DNA from: Candidatus Bathyarchaeota archaeon
GTDB taxonomy: Archaea; Thermoproteota; Bathyarchaeia; TCS64
DNA length: 64,000 nucleotides
Reading direction: 5' to 3'
Assembly (NCBI GenBank): GCA_030739585.1
Contig: JASLYX010000001.1
Coordinates: 308,452 to 372,451, forward strand
The position numbers and the translations under genes were made by a program. Shown here piece after piece: positions 24,861 to 34,292 of this stretch. The notes beneath the pieces were generated by a model. The model saw only the letters and a list, made by a program, of their open reading frames with translations. It searched no databases and was not told where the DNA came from. The number at the start of each line of letters is the position of its first letter. Position 1 is the stretch's first letter.

Positions 24861-27119
24861 TTGAGGATCTCCGAGCTAGATATCTCCGATGCGATCAAAG
24901 ACCTCCTAAGCTCCAGAGGGTTTGACGAGTTGTATCCTCCCCAGGCCGAGGCAATCAAGGCCGGGGTGCTGGAGGGCAAGAGCTTGGTCATGGCGAGTCC
25001 CACGGCCAGCGGCAAGACCCTCGTCGCAGAGCTCTGTGCCTTCAAACACATCCTGGAGCAGGGTGGGAAGGTTCTTTACCTCGTGCCCCTCAGAGCCCTA
25101 GCCTCAGAGAAATACGAGGATTTCCAGACTTACTCTAGCCTCACTAAGCAGGATGGAAATAAGATTAGGGTGGGCGTCAGCACCGGTGACCTCGACAGCC
25201 GGAAGAGCTGGCTCGGGGACTATGATATAGTGGTGACCACCAACGAGAAATGCGACTCCCTCCTCCGGCATAGGTCTCCCTGGATGGAGGATGTCTCCCT
25301 GGTCATCGTCGACGAGGTCCACCTCATTGGGAACGACAGGGGCCCCACCCTAGAGGTAGCGCTGGCAAGGCTCCGGCAGTTGACGCCCGAACTCCAGGTG
25401 CTCGCCCTCAGCGCTACTATCAGGAATGTCGATGAGGTTGCGGAATGGCTAAACGCTCAGTGGATTGAGACCAAGTGGAGACCCGTCCCCCTTAAGGAAG
25501 GAGTGGCCTTCAACGAAAGGATCATCTTCAACGACGGCTCCACTAAAAGACTGAGGCCCCTCAACAGGCTTGATCCCATCAACATAGCGATGAACTCGGT
25601 TCTGGATGGAGGACAGAGCCTGATCTTCGTGGAGAGCCGTAGGCGAGCCCAAAGCATCGCGAGGGAGGCCGGTAACGCACTCCGGGGCACCAACAAGAAG
25701 AAAGCGGAGATGAGGCTCCTAGAGATCTCCACGATGATCTCAACCAGGGGAGAGAAGACCCGCCTATCAGACGATCTCGCCTCTGCCGTGGCAGGGGGTG
25801 CCGCATTCCACCATGCTGGTTTGAGCAGCGCCCACCGTAAGATCGTTGAGACTGCTTTCAAGGGTGGTTTGATCAAGATCCTCTCTGCAACGCCTACTCT
25901 AGCGGCAGGCGTCAACCTACCTGCTAGGACAGCGGTTATTGCCAGCTATAAGCGGTTCAGACCGGGGTACGGTATGTATCCCATATCTGTGTTAGAGTAC
26001 AAACAGATGAGCGGAAGGGCGGGGAGACCCCAGTACGACGATGCTGGAGAGGCGATCCTCATTGCGTCAAGCTCCGACGAGCAGGACGCGCTCATGGAGG
26101 ACTATGTCACCGCGAAGCCGGAGAGACTCTTTAGCAGGCTTGCCCAGGAGGCGGCGATCCGGGGCCACACCCTCGCTGCTATCGCCTCCGACTATGCGCA
26201 CACTGAGCCGGGGCTCATGGACTTCTTTGGGCAAACCTTCTACGGGTATCACTACCCTCTGGGAAATATCAAGCTTATCCTCGCAGGGATCCTTAGCTAC
26301 TTGCGCCGGGAGGACATGATCCATCATGAGGGAGACTACATATACGCTACCGATTTTGGGCGTAGGGTCTCCGAGCTCTATATCGACCCCCTTTCCGCCG
26401 TGGTCTTGAGGGACGGTCTTAACCAGGACGACATCAGTTTCACTGATATAACGTGGCTCCACCTCATATGCCACACCCCTGATATGCGTCCCAAGCTCAG
26501 GCCGAGAAGAGGGGAGATGGTCGCTATCGAGAACTTCCTGGAGGAGCACCGCCATGAGTTGACGGTGAAACTAGCCTCGGACTACGATTACGTCGATTAT
26601 GAGACCACTCTCGGAGAGCTCAGAACCACCATGATCTTGAAGGCATGGATCGATGAGACCTCCGAAAACGACCTATTCGAGAAATATCGCGTATCCCCAG
26701 GGGACCGATACAGTGCAGTACACAACGCCAACTGGCTCCTCTACTCTGCCTACGAACTCGCTAGGGTCTTAGGAACAGACAAGCATCGAGGCCATATACG
26801 GACACTAAGGGACAGAGTGAGGTATGGCGTAACTGAGAAGCTGCTCCCCCTGGTACGGCTGCAGGGTATCGGAAGAGTCCGGGCCAAAGTCCTTTACAAC
26901 TCGGGTTTCAAATCAGCCTCCATCTTAAAGGCCGCTCCACTGGCTAGGCTTGTCGAAATACCCCTAATTGGGCCGAGTCTCGCGAAGACTATCAAGGAGC
27001 AGATTGGAGGGGTCGTGGACCAGGACGAGTGGAGGCGTCTCGATACTGACACGTCGGAGCAGCGTTCCATCACTGACTTTTTCGAGAAGCCCAGAGATAA
27101 ACCCAAATCGGACCGCTGA
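24861..27119 (+). CDS. hel308: Hel308 (Hjm) DNA helicase with C-terminal PIP box
   Basis: A 752-residue Ski2-like superfamily 2 helicase: LYPPQAEAIKAG (Q motif), Walker A ASPTASGKTL at 45-54, DEVH in VIVDEVHLIG, SATIRN, and YKQMSGRAGRPQYDD (motif VI). A ratchet and helix-hairpin-helix domain follows (LVRLQGIGRVRAKVLYNSGF). It unwinds lagging strands at stalled forks. The last residues contain QRSITDFF (734-741), a textbook PCNA-interacting motif. Start codon TTG 24861. It is followed 14 bp later by the AsnB-like gene. Confidence 0.95.
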   Translation: MRISELDISDAIKDLLSSRGFDELYPPQAEAIKAGVLEGKSLVMASPTASGKTLVAELCAFKHILEQGGKVLYLVPLRALASEKYEDFQTYSSLTKQDGNKIRVGVSTGDLDSRKSWLGDYDIVVTTNEKCDSLLRHRSPWMEDVSLVIVDEVHLIGNDRGPTLEVALARLRQLTPELQVLALSATIRNVDEVAEWLNAQWIETKWRPVPLKEGVAFNERIIFNDGSTKRLRPLNRLDPINIAMNSVLDGGQSLIFVESRRRAQSIAREAGNALRGTNKKKAEMRLLEISTMISTRGEKTRLSDDLASAVAGGAAFHHAGLSSAHRKIVETAFKGGLIKILSATPTLAAGVNLPARTAVIASYKRFRPGYGMYPISVLEYKQMSGRAGRPQYDDAGEAILIASSSDEQDALMEDYVTAKPERLFSRLAQEAAIRGHTLAAIASDYAHTEPGLMDFFGQTFYGYHYPLGNIKLILAGILSYLRREDMIHHEGDYIYATDFGRRVSELYIDPLSAVVLRDGLNQDDISFTDITWLHLICHTPDMRPKLRPRRGEMVAIENFLEEHRHELTVKLASDYDYVDYETTLGELRTTMILKAWIDETSENDLFEKYRVSPGDRYSAVHNANWLLYSAYELARVLGTDKHRGHIRTLRDRVRYGVTEKLLPLVRLQGIGRVRAKVLYNSGFKSASILKAAPLARLVEIPLIGPSLAKTIKEQIGGVVDQDEWRRLDTDTSEQRSITDFFEKPRDKPKSDR

Positions 27120-27133
27120 TAGATCAATTTGAA

Positions 27134-28588
27134 ATGGGAAGGTTCGCAGCGATTCTCAGCAAGAGAGGCCAGAACGTATCAAGAAATATGGTCCAAATGC
27201 TTCGCGCTGGAATCAATCAGGCACCAGATGTCCAAGGGGTCTCCACCGGTGGAGTTGCTATCATCAAAGGGAGAATCAAGCTCTCTGATCTACCGGAAAC
27301 ACCCATTGCCCTCGGGCACTCTCTCACCAAGATCCACCCGGAGGACCCTCCACAACCTCTCACCCAATACGGATATTCCTTCTCTATCGAGGGCAGGAAC
27401 CTGAGAGGGACGGGTCAATCTACCGCCAGTTCAACCGGTGATGCACTCGGCAAAGACCCGGTGGAAGGGCTCACCCGCTTAGTGACTGGAGGAAAAGGGA
27501 CATTTGCAATAATAGCCCTATATAATCAAACCCTCCTTGGTGCCAGAGACCCAGTTGGTACAATCCCTCTTTACTATGGGGAGAATGAGAATATCGCGGC
27601 GATGGCCTCGAGCATGAAAATGTTGTGGTCTATTGGAGCTGAAGCACATACTCTCGAACCGGGCTCAATGTTAAGGATAACTGAGGAGGGGACCGCCATA
27701 GAGTCTGTATATGTCTTAACCCAACCCCCTCTCAGGGCAATCACTCTCAGCGAGGCTACCCTGGAGCTAGATAAGCTCATGACAGACTCCGTCGCAGCTA
27801 GGACATGGGGCTTAGCTAAAGCATCCCTCGGATTCTCAGGGGGAATCGACAGCAGCATTCTAGCCTACTACCTCGATAAGGCAGGAGTCGAACTCGATCT
27901 CATCTGCGTTGGCCTAGAGAATTCCAGAGAGTTCGAAATAGCAGAGATCGCTGCTGAGGCTCTCGGTCTCCCCTTGAGGCTCGAGGCATTTACGGTTGAG
28001 GACGCGGAGAACGACCTTGACGGGGTGCTCTGGAGCATCGAGGATCCAAACCCGATGAAGGCATCCATCGCTATCCCCCTCCACTGGGCGGTGAGAACGG
28101 CTGCCGAGTATGGATCTAAAGTGTTTTTCTCGGGGAACGGGAGCGACGAACTCTTCGGAGGGTATCACAGACACGCGCAGGAGTACGCGGATCACGGTGA
28201 AGCCGTTGTCACGTCTATATTCCGGGATGTCTCCGAGTCCTACAGGGTCAACTACGAGAGAGACCACATGGTATGCATGGACGCAGGGCTGGAGCTCAGG
28301 CTTCCCTTCTCGGACCAAACCCTTGTCCGGTGGGGACTCTCGATCCCCCCGAATCTCAAGCTCTCAGGGGGACCAAGGTCGCCGAGAAAAATCGTATTGA
28401 GAAGCCTCGCAAGACTCCTTAAGTTATCGGAAGAGATAGCCGGGAGACCCAAGAAGGCCATTCAGTACTCAACCGGAGTGAACCGTGCGCTGAAGATGCT
28501 TGCAAAGAGGGAGGGCAAGACCACGAGAGATTACATTTCTGAGAGGTTTCAGAACCTGAGAGACAAAAATATGCGGAGACTGATCTGA
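27134..28588 (+). CDS. Asparagine synthetase-like protein lacking the glutaminase cysteine
   Basis: A 484-residue protein with a class II glutamine amidotransferase-like N-domain and an AsnB-type synthetase C-domain. The ATP-pyrophosphatase P-loop is FSGGIDSS (234-241), with FFSGNGSDELFGGYHRH further on and the RLPFSDQ stretch of AsnB. The N-terminus is MGRFAAILSKRG: the nucleophilic Cys2 of MCG is replaced by Gly, so glutamine hydrolysis is not expected. It could use free ammonia or another nucleophile. It lies between Hel308 and endonuclease III, the latter starting at its stop codon. Confidence 0.85.
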   Translation: MGRFAAILSKRGQNVSRNMVQMLRAGINQAPDVQGVSTGGVAIIKGRIKLSDLPETPIALGHSLTKIHPEDPPQPLTQYGYSFSIEGRNLRGTGQSTASSTGDALGKDPVEGLTRLVTGGKGTFAIIALYNQTLLGARDPVGTIPLYYGENENIAAMASSMKMLWSIGAEAHTLEPGSMLRITEEGTAIESVYVLTQPPLRAITLSEATLELDKLMTDSVAARTWGLAKASLGFSGGIDSSILAYYLDKAGVELDLICVGLENSREFEIAEIAAEALGLPLRLEAFTVEDAENDLDGVLWSIEDPNPMKASIAIPLHWAVRTAAEYGSKVFFSGNGSDELFGGYHRHAQEYADHGEAVVTSIFRDVSESYRVNYERDHMVCMDAGLELRLPFSDQTLVRWGLSIPPNLKLSGGPRSPRKIVLRSLARLLKLSEEIAGRPKKAIQYSTGVNRALKMLAKREGKTTRDYISERFQNLRDKNMRRLI

Positions 28589-29232
28589 TGGAAAAACAAG
28601 AGAGCATGACGGCTATTTCAAACCTCATGAGGGAGCATTATGGAGACCTTGACGTGGGACCCGAGAGGCTACTAGACCCTTATAGGACCCTCATCAACTG
28701 CGTCCTGTCCCACCGGACCCGGGACGAGAACTCGAGCAGGGCATCGCGTAACCTCTTCTCAGAGATTGATGGTCCGTTGGACCTCCTGGACATGGACCAT
28801 GCGAAGCTTAAGGATTTAATCCACTGCTCGGGTTTCTACAACCAAAAGGCCAGAAACATCATCGCTATCAGCCATGTTCTCGTAGACGATTACGGTGGAA
28901 TGGTCCCCAATGACAGAGACACGCTTATAGGACTCCCCGGCGTGGGGCCGAAGACGGCAGACATCGTTCTCAGCTACGCCTTTGGGAAACCGGTAATAGC
29001 TATCGATGTCCACGTCTCGAGGGTTGCGAGGAGGCTGGGTCTCGCTCCGGACGATGGGGGTCCTAAGTGTGTGAAGGAGTCCTTGGAGAGTCTTATGCCC
29101 CCCGACTCATATAGATTCGCGGATCACGCATTCGTGAGGCACGGGAAAGAATTCTGTCGAAACAGCAACCCCCGGTGCACTGAATGCTTCCTTAGCAAAC
29201 TCTGCTCTTACCCTAGCTCTCAAAGCCAATAA
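28588..29232 (+). CDS. nth: Endonuclease III (Nth)
   Basis: A 214-residue HhH-GPD glycosylase. The helix-hairpin-helix LPGVGPKTADIVLS carries the catalytic Lys122, and AIDVHVSRV holds the catalytic Asp140. The [4Fe-4S] ligands are Cys190, Cys197, Cys200 and Cys206 (CX6CX2CX5C). It removes oxidised pyrimidines and nicks AP sites. The usual LSAQTTD helix reads LSHRTRD here, replacing the base-flipping-side Gln. Its ATG overlaps the AsnB-like stop. Confidence 0.92.
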   Translation: MEKQESMTAISNLMREHYGDLDVGPERLLDPYRTLINCVLSHRTRDENSSRASRNLFSEIDGPLDLLDMDHAKLKDLIHCSGFYNQKARNIIAISHVLVDDYGGMVPNDRDTLIGLPGVGPKTADIVLSYAFGKPVIAIDVHVSRVARRLGLAPDDGGPKCVKESLESLMPPDSYRFADHAFVRHGKEFCRNSNPRCTECFLSKLCSYPSSQSQ

Positions 29233-29281
29233 ATATCCCTGAGGAGAATCCAAAACCATCTCCTAGATTAAGTTCGAGGAG

Positions 29282-29925
29282 ATGATCACCGATATCTACG
29301 GTACTCCCACCACCAAAGCCCACCAAATCTCCACTGGGGCGATCTAGGCCATCCGGTACCTCGAAGCCAGAGGGATCTCAGTCATTCTCACATTTTCTCG
29401 AACCTACCCTCAACCTCCTTAGGAGTTCTTAGGGACAAGCGAGGGCATCATCTGATAGAACAGGGACCACGTAGCTTTAAACCAAGAAAGCAGTCCTTTA
29501 AGGATAACGAAGATTGCCGAGAGGTGTATCATCGACTTAATTGGATTTTGGCCATAAGGTGCTTGAAGAATAGACCAACAGATACAACATGATGTATCTC
29601 ACGATCTACCAGACAACCGATAGGGAAGACGTACTCAGGGGCCTCTAAGAGTTCCCATATCAAGTTTCAGTGATAGCAGCTTCTACTATCACGTCCTTGA
29701 GATAGCTGTCTATAACAGGAAGGATCTCTAGGAAACCGCGGAGATGATGGTAATTGAGACATTCGAGATCGTCACGATTGGCGATAGAGAGGTGGACATG
29801 TAGCTCCTCCAAAAAGCGGGACATGGTGTAGCAGTAGGGGATGCAAATGTAAAGCTCGATGGAATCGTCGATCTTGTGACGAAAGTAGCGAACGGAGAAT
29901 GATTCAGTGAGGCAGTTGAGCCGCT
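29282..29925 (+). pseudogene. Decayed archaeal phosphoglycolate phosphatase (HAD family)
   Basis: Read from ATG 29282, the protein trace is MITDIYGTPTTKAHQIS, AIRYLEARGISVILTFSRTY, EFLGTSEGII, and later SSFYYHVLEIAVYNRKDL, FEIVTIGDREVDM, QKAGHGVAVGDANVKLDGIV. These match, in order, the start (DIDGTLT), the cap region and the GDxxND...AGxGVAMGNA motif of the archaeal SPP/PGP-type phosphatase. Many stops (TAG at 29345 and 29426, TGA/TAG near 29453) and at least two frame changes break it. The catalytic Asp of motif I is also lost (DIYGT). It is clearly dead. Confidence 0.8.
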
Positions 29926-29934
29926 CTTCTAATC

Positions 29935-31041
29935 TCAGCCTTGTTTCGAGTGCGTGGCAACTGCATCCGAGATCCTTCGGAGCCCTTCCATAGCGTGCTT
30001 ATATGCATGCCAGCCTCCCATGCCGCACTCGGGTCCAGCGTAGGGCACGTTTTCGGGGCCAAACGCTTCGACCATGACATCGAGCCTCTTAGCCATCAAC
30101 CCGGTCTCCTCGATGAAAATAGTCGGGTCGATCCTCTCATGTCGTATCTCGGTCCACACATCGCCGACCTTTTGTTGAATTTTCCCCGTGATCCCCTCAG
30201 CTTTGAGGCGGGCCTCGATGAGATCGTCAAAGAGGGTCATCGCTATGCTCGCCTTGAGCCGCTTCCCGGTCTCTTGGAGGCGCCTCTTTGTTGAGTCGAG
30301 GGTATATAACGGATCCCCTACATGGGACTCTGCCAACTGGAGACTATCAACATCCCAGAAGATGTCGTCAGAGGTGTCATGGAGGTGCATGCTTGTCTCT
30401 GCTCCCTTGGAGATCACGGCTCGGCAGATCTTGTCCCATGCTTTTATGAGGGATTCTCTACCGTCTGACCCATAGTCCAGCAGAGGATCATTAAGGAATC
30501 CGAGGACAGGCTCATCTATACATACAATGGATACCTCGCCGTTCCTGCCATTAAAAAGGGACTGGGAGACGATGTCCGCAAGGGCTTCCCCCAGATCCTC
30601 GAATAGCCTTGCGTTCTTGACTGGGAAAAAGGATGCCAGTGTGTAGGGCCCCGTCACGCATACCTTAAGGCGCACCCTTTCTAGCCCCGTTAGGTCTCGT
30701 ATCATCGAGGCGTTCTTCCTTATCACCTCGATCTCGGGGACAGGCATGTTTGGTTTCGCTGAGGGACTATCGAAGGCCATGTAGCCATCAGGGGCCTTCT
30801 CGATGCCCCTAATGAGCTCGAAGTACATCTCGTTCATATCGCGGAACTGTGGGAAGTTTGGGACGTCTATCCCCGTATTCACTTTGTCCACGAAGCCTCC
30901 GACAACCTCCCGTTCAAAGACATCGACGGCATCCGAACTGCCGACCAGGGAGAGGAGCGACCCGGACCTCCTGGCCCCCTCACAGATAATGGACTTATTC
31001 ACCCTGAGGGGGAGGCTGCCGACATCATACGATAGAACCAT
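29935..31041 (-). CDS. metE: Cobalamin-independent methionine synthase, core MetE type
   Basis: A 368-residue protein covering only the C-terminal catalytic domain of MetE, as usual in archaea. It begins YDVGSLPLRV. IVCIDEPVLG (around 172-181), SMHLHDTSDD (zinc His near 219-221) and PECGMGGW (zinc Cys339) are visible. Archaeal core MetE proteins take the methyl group from a corrinoid protein rather than from folate. It lies 6 bp after the SAM synthetase gene, so methionine and SAM production are encoded together. Confidence 0.87.
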   Translation of the reverse strand: MVLSYDVGSLPLRVNKSIICEGARRSGSLLSLVGSSDAVDVFEREVVGGFVDKVNTGIDVPNFPQFRDMNEMYFELIRGIEKAPDGYMAFDSPSAKPNMPVPEIEVIRKNASMIRDLTGLERVRLKVCVTGPYTLASFFPVKNARLFEDLGEALADIVSQSLFNGRNGEVSIVCIDEPVLGFLNDPLLDYGSDGRESLIKAWDKICRAVISKGAETSMHLHDTSDDIFWDVDSLQLAESHVGDPLYTLDSTKRRLQETGKRLKASIAMTLFDDLIEARLKAEGITGKIQQKVGDVWTEIRHERIDPTIFIEETGLMAKRLDVMVEAFGPENVPYAGPECGMGGWHAYKHAMEGLRRISDAVATHSKQG

Positions 31042-31047
31042 AGAGAC

Positions 31048-32259
31048 TCAACAGATGTTTATCTTACCCGTGGCGAGGTCATTGCAGAACTGGTCGAGGT
31101 GCTCGAGCTCATAGGCCATAATCTCCTCGATCCCTGGGGTGACATCACCCACGGTGAACCCCTCTCCAAGTACCACTTGGGCTGAGCAGACCGCTGGCAT
31201 GTCGATGGATTGTCCTATGGCGCTCACAAGCCAGACATAGACCTCCTTGACTCCAGGGACGTTATCCGCCACCCTGTTCGCGATCCTATAACTGAGGAGG
31301 TTATAGATCTTGCCAACGTGGCTTACCGGATTCTTCCCGGCTGCGGCCTCGGACGCCATTGGCCTATTCAAAGGTATGACTCCGATAACGTTATTTCCTC
31401 TTCCCACCTGACCCGAGTCCCCTGTATCGATAGAGCTCCCAAGTACTGTGAGATAGAGGCCGTTAATGCCCCGTCCTTTTCGGTCAAGGACATTTAACCC
31501 AATGTTCACTTCGTTGAAACCATACTTAGAGTCTATGAAGCCGTTGATTGCATCGTAGATCTCCGATTTCTTCCTAAAGTAGTCGGTCTCGCTCTTAATG
31601 AAACGGTCGACAAAGGCCATCGCGACGGTAAGATTCAGGTTGTTTCCGTCCCTGAAGCCCATAATCTTGATGTCCTCCCCAGACTCTGGGTACTGTTTCT
31701 TGAACCCCGGGGTGTTAAGGTAACCCTCAAGATCTAGAATTAGTTTCTCAGTCCTACTCAAGGGTGCAAAGCCTACGGCTGCCGAGGTATCGTTCGCGCC
31801 GAGGTATCTACCCTTCCTCTTGAATATGTCTTGGAGGGATGCCGCTCCTGGTTTGATGAAGCTCTGGTGCTTCAAGTGCTCGGGTTCTATAAATCGGAGC
31901 TTCTCCTTGAACCATTTTTCCGTACTCTCAACTGCGATCTCTTTGACCGGCACGTGTTCATCCCCCACATCAAAAGTCGCCCGGTCCCCATATACCATGA
32001 GGATCTCTTTGGTCATCTCACCTCCATTATAGGCGACCTCTGAGCCTCCCGCACCAATCAACCCCTTGTCCAGGTTATGGTGGAGAATGGTCCCAAATCT
32101 TTTCAGGTATTCCTTAGAGAGCTCGATGGAGACCTGATTCATAACTGAGTCACATATCGTGTCAGGGTGACCGAGTCCCTTTCTCTCACAGACTTCTAAG
32201 GGATTGGCATCAAGGGCAAGCTGCTTCAACTCTTTTACTAGAAATTTATTCAAATTCAC
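31048..32259 (-). CDS. mat: S-adenosylmethionine synthetase, archaeal type
   Basis: A 403-residue archaeal MAT (distinct from bacterial MetK): CERKGLGHPDTICDSVM, LDKGLIGAGGSEVAYNGGE, LGANDTSAAVGFAPLSRTE, GDSGQVGRGNNVIGVIPLNR and a C-terminal ELEHLDQFCNDLATGKI. It makes SAM from methionine and ATP. It is the first gene of the mat-metE operon on this strand. Confidence 0.96.
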   Translation of the reverse strand: MNLNKFLVKELKQLALDANPLEVCERKGLGHPDTICDSVMNQVSIELSKEYLKRFGTILHHNLDKGLIGAGGSEVAYNGGEMTKEILMVYGDRATFDVGDEHVPVKEIAVESTEKWFKEKLRFIEPEHLKHQSFIKPGAASLQDIFKRKGRYLGANDTSAAVGFAPLSRTEKLILDLEGYLNTPGFKKQYPESGEDIKIMGFRDGNNLNLTVAMAFVDRFIKSETDYFRKKSEIYDAINGFIDSKYGFNEVNIGLNVLDRKGRGINGLYLTVLGSSIDTGDSGQVGRGNNVIGVIPLNRPMASEAAAGKNPVSHVGKIYNLLSYRIANRVADNVPGVKEVYVWLVSAIGQSIDMPAVCSAQVVLGEGFTVGDVTPGIEEIMAYELEHLDQFCNDLATGKINIC

Positions 32260-32525
32260 ATACCAACCTAACTCTATTATTCCTCAGGGAATCATCGAAA
32301 GTAATGCATGTATCTTTTTAAATATGTCTATGGCTCAAATTAAGAATAAACGTAAGATTTACCCATAAAGATTCTTAATGGAATAATATTTTCATCATCA
32401 CTTTTTTTTCCAGTGTTTACGCGGAATCGGATCATTTGTTTCATTTGGATCGTGTTCTCTAATCCAAAACAATTATCTAGACAGAGTCCGTCATTCATCT
32501 CAGTCCGTACTAAAGGCGCATTAGG

Positions 32526-33443
32526 ATGAACGAGGAATTTACCCTCTGTAGCAGTTGTGGGAAGCAGACCCCAAAATACCAGTTCTGTATCTATTGCGGC
32601 TATAACCTCCGCAAGGATAGGGGAAAAAGAATCCAAGCTCCTGAGGAAGAGCGTTTAACCTTAGAATCCCAAGAGACCATGAAAAGCATTGAATCTGAGT
32701 CACTCAATTTTTCCGAACTTCCTGGTGAAACCATCATGTCTCCGTTTCCGACGGCCCTCGCGATGGGCCTCACTTTAGATGACCAGATCGCGCAGGCGAG
32801 AAGGGAGCTTTTGAATTATCAAATCTGGAGGATCAAGCTCTGCACCATCCTCAGCGAGCAGGGAACGTCGACCCAAGTGTTCACCAACATCTGGGATGAT
32901 TATGGAAAGGAGGTTGTACGGATCCAAAAAATGATTGCGGAGACCCTAGGAGCAAGGGAGACCAGCTACAAAGATAAGAGAGTCGAACTAGAGAACGCTA
33001 AACTAAAGTTGGAGGAGCTCAGGGTTAGGGTTGCTATCGGAGAGATTTCCGAGAGCGACTTGTTGATAAGGACACCTAGTATACGGGCTGATATCGAGAG
33101 CCTGGAATTTGAGGCCTCCCGTTTTTCGAAACAGCAGGGCGGAGAAGAAGCTATACACGGGGGCTGGTTACCCAGGGAGATGTTAGATTATGAACAGTCG
33201 GCAAGGACCCTTATGTATGAGATTCATAGTCTCGTAACCGAGGGAAAGCTTAGCACTGAACTTGGGGGAAGATTGGAGGAAGAGATTGGGGAGATCCAAA
33301 GCTACTTTTCATCCATGATTGGGACGCAAGGTGGGCAGGATATACGGAACGAACTCGATACGCTTGAAGTCAGGTACAAGGTTGGAGAGATCACTCTGGA
33401 TGAGTTTGAGTCTCTAAAAAGGGACTTAGTCTCCAGTCTCTAG
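32526..33443 (+). CDS. Zinc-ribbon and coiled-coil protein, unknown function
   Basis: A 305-residue protein. A treble-clef/zinc-ribbon at the N-terminus has Cys8, Cys11, Cys21 and Cys24 (LCSSCGKQTPKYQFCIYCGY). A linker rich in acidic residues follows, then long charged helices (about 90-300) with heptad-like LEELRVRVAIGEISESD and repeated short segments such as GKLSTELGGRLEE and GEITLDEFESLKRDL. Those resemble the SHOCT-like short helical ends of archaeal zinc-ribbon proteins. No catalytic motif. It may be a scaffold. A small two-helix membrane protein follows 99 bp downstream. Confidence 0.8.
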   Translation: MNEEFTLCSSCGKQTPKYQFCIYCGYNLRKDRGKRIQAPEEERLTLESQETMKSIESESLNFSELPGETIMSPFPTALAMGLTLDDQIAQARRELLNYQIWRIKLCTILSEQGTSTQVFTNIWDDYGKEVVRIQKMIAETLGARETSYKDKRVELENAKLKLEELRVRVAIGEISESDLLIRTPSIRADIESLEFEASRFSKQQGGEEAIHGGWLPREMLDYEQSARTLMYEIHSLVTEGKLSTELGGRLEEEIGEIQSYFSSMIGTQGGQDIRNELDTLEVRYKVGEITLDEFESLKRDLVSSL

Positions 33444-33541
33444 CGTCATTAGGAGAATTACACACGCGATTCTATTCAAAACAAATAACTGGTTAAGCAA
33501 TACTAAAATATCCTAGAAGCTGCTTTCATGAGTGTTCTCTG

Positions 33542-33847
33542 ATGAATGATAAATCACTCGGCCAATTTATCATGGGTTTAAGCATCATCATTATGGTGGG
33601 GTACTTCGTATGGGCTTTTGCTCCCATGCTGGGGCCTGCAGTGACAAACCTAATAACACCTGAGATGAGTGAATGGGCATTCCGCTTTCCGGTGATCCTC
33701 GCAGTCTATCTTTTGCTGCTGGTCGTCGCTTGGATAGGTTATACAATGGCGACTACTCCTCCGCCAATACCTCTCGAGAGCCCTCTGGAGATCGAGAGAG
33801 CAGAATATGATAGCACCCAGAGTGGAACAAAAGATCAGTCAAGCTGA
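33542..33847 (+). CDS. Small two-helix membrane protein
   Basis: A 101-residue protein with two hydrophobic segments, roughly 9-36 (FIMGLSIIIMVGYFVWAFAP) and 50-69 (PVILAVYLLLLVVAWIGYTM). A short polar C-tail ends QSGTKDQSS. No known family recognised. It follows the zinc-ribbon/coiled-coil gene in the same direction and may form a unit with it. Confidence 0.7.
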   Translation: MNDKSLGQFIMGLSIIIMVGYFVWAFAPMLGPAVTNLITPEMSEWAFRFPVILAVYLLLLVVAWIGYTMATTPPPIPLESPLEIERAEYDSTQSGTKDQSS

Positions 33848-34087
33848 TGATTTCATCCTTTTTTAATATGGTATGGAACCCTATGGTTTTGTATCTTCCC
33901 GAATCTTTCTGATTTCTTTTTGTTAACGTTTATTGAGATCAATTAAAACGTCTAGACTTATTTCTCAAACATTTAATTAAAACCTACTCTCCTTAGAATG
34001 GTTGTTAAAATTTGGAAAACCTTAAGATAAACTGGTAACCGTGAGGCGTGGATATCTATTCCTAGACCTTCCTGTATATGATGTGAC

Positions 34088-34292
34088 ATGAAGATGATGC
34101 CCCGTTTCAATCTGCAATTTATGGGAGTTTTGGTCTTTCCGGTCACGTTTCTCGTGGGGGCTTCTCAAAGTAGTCGCCGTTGATGTCATATCCTTTAAAA
34201 TCCCCTTTTGGATCGGGAACGGCGGATGGATTCGGGTCATTTCCACTATATCTACTGCGGCTATCGCTAGGAAGATCCTGGAGAGACTCTAA
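34088..34292 (+). pseudogene. Small membrane protein, apparently frameshifted
   Basis: The frame from ATG 34088 reads MKMMPRFNLQFMGVLVFPVT and stops at 34183. The neighbouring frame takes over with LLKVVAVDVISFKIPFWIGN and runs to a TAA at 34290-34292, which touches the ATG of the next gene. The two pieces make one plausible membrane protein of about 68 residues split by a single frame change near 34160-34180. The stop-start contact supports past translation coupling. Confidence 0.4.

Noticed and set aside
29282..29925. Stop codons in the phosphatase remnant considered as recoded TAG/TGA (pyrrolysine or selenocysteine)
   Set aside because: TAG, TGA and TAA occur together with frame changes and loss of a catalytic residue; all intact genes use the three stops normally.
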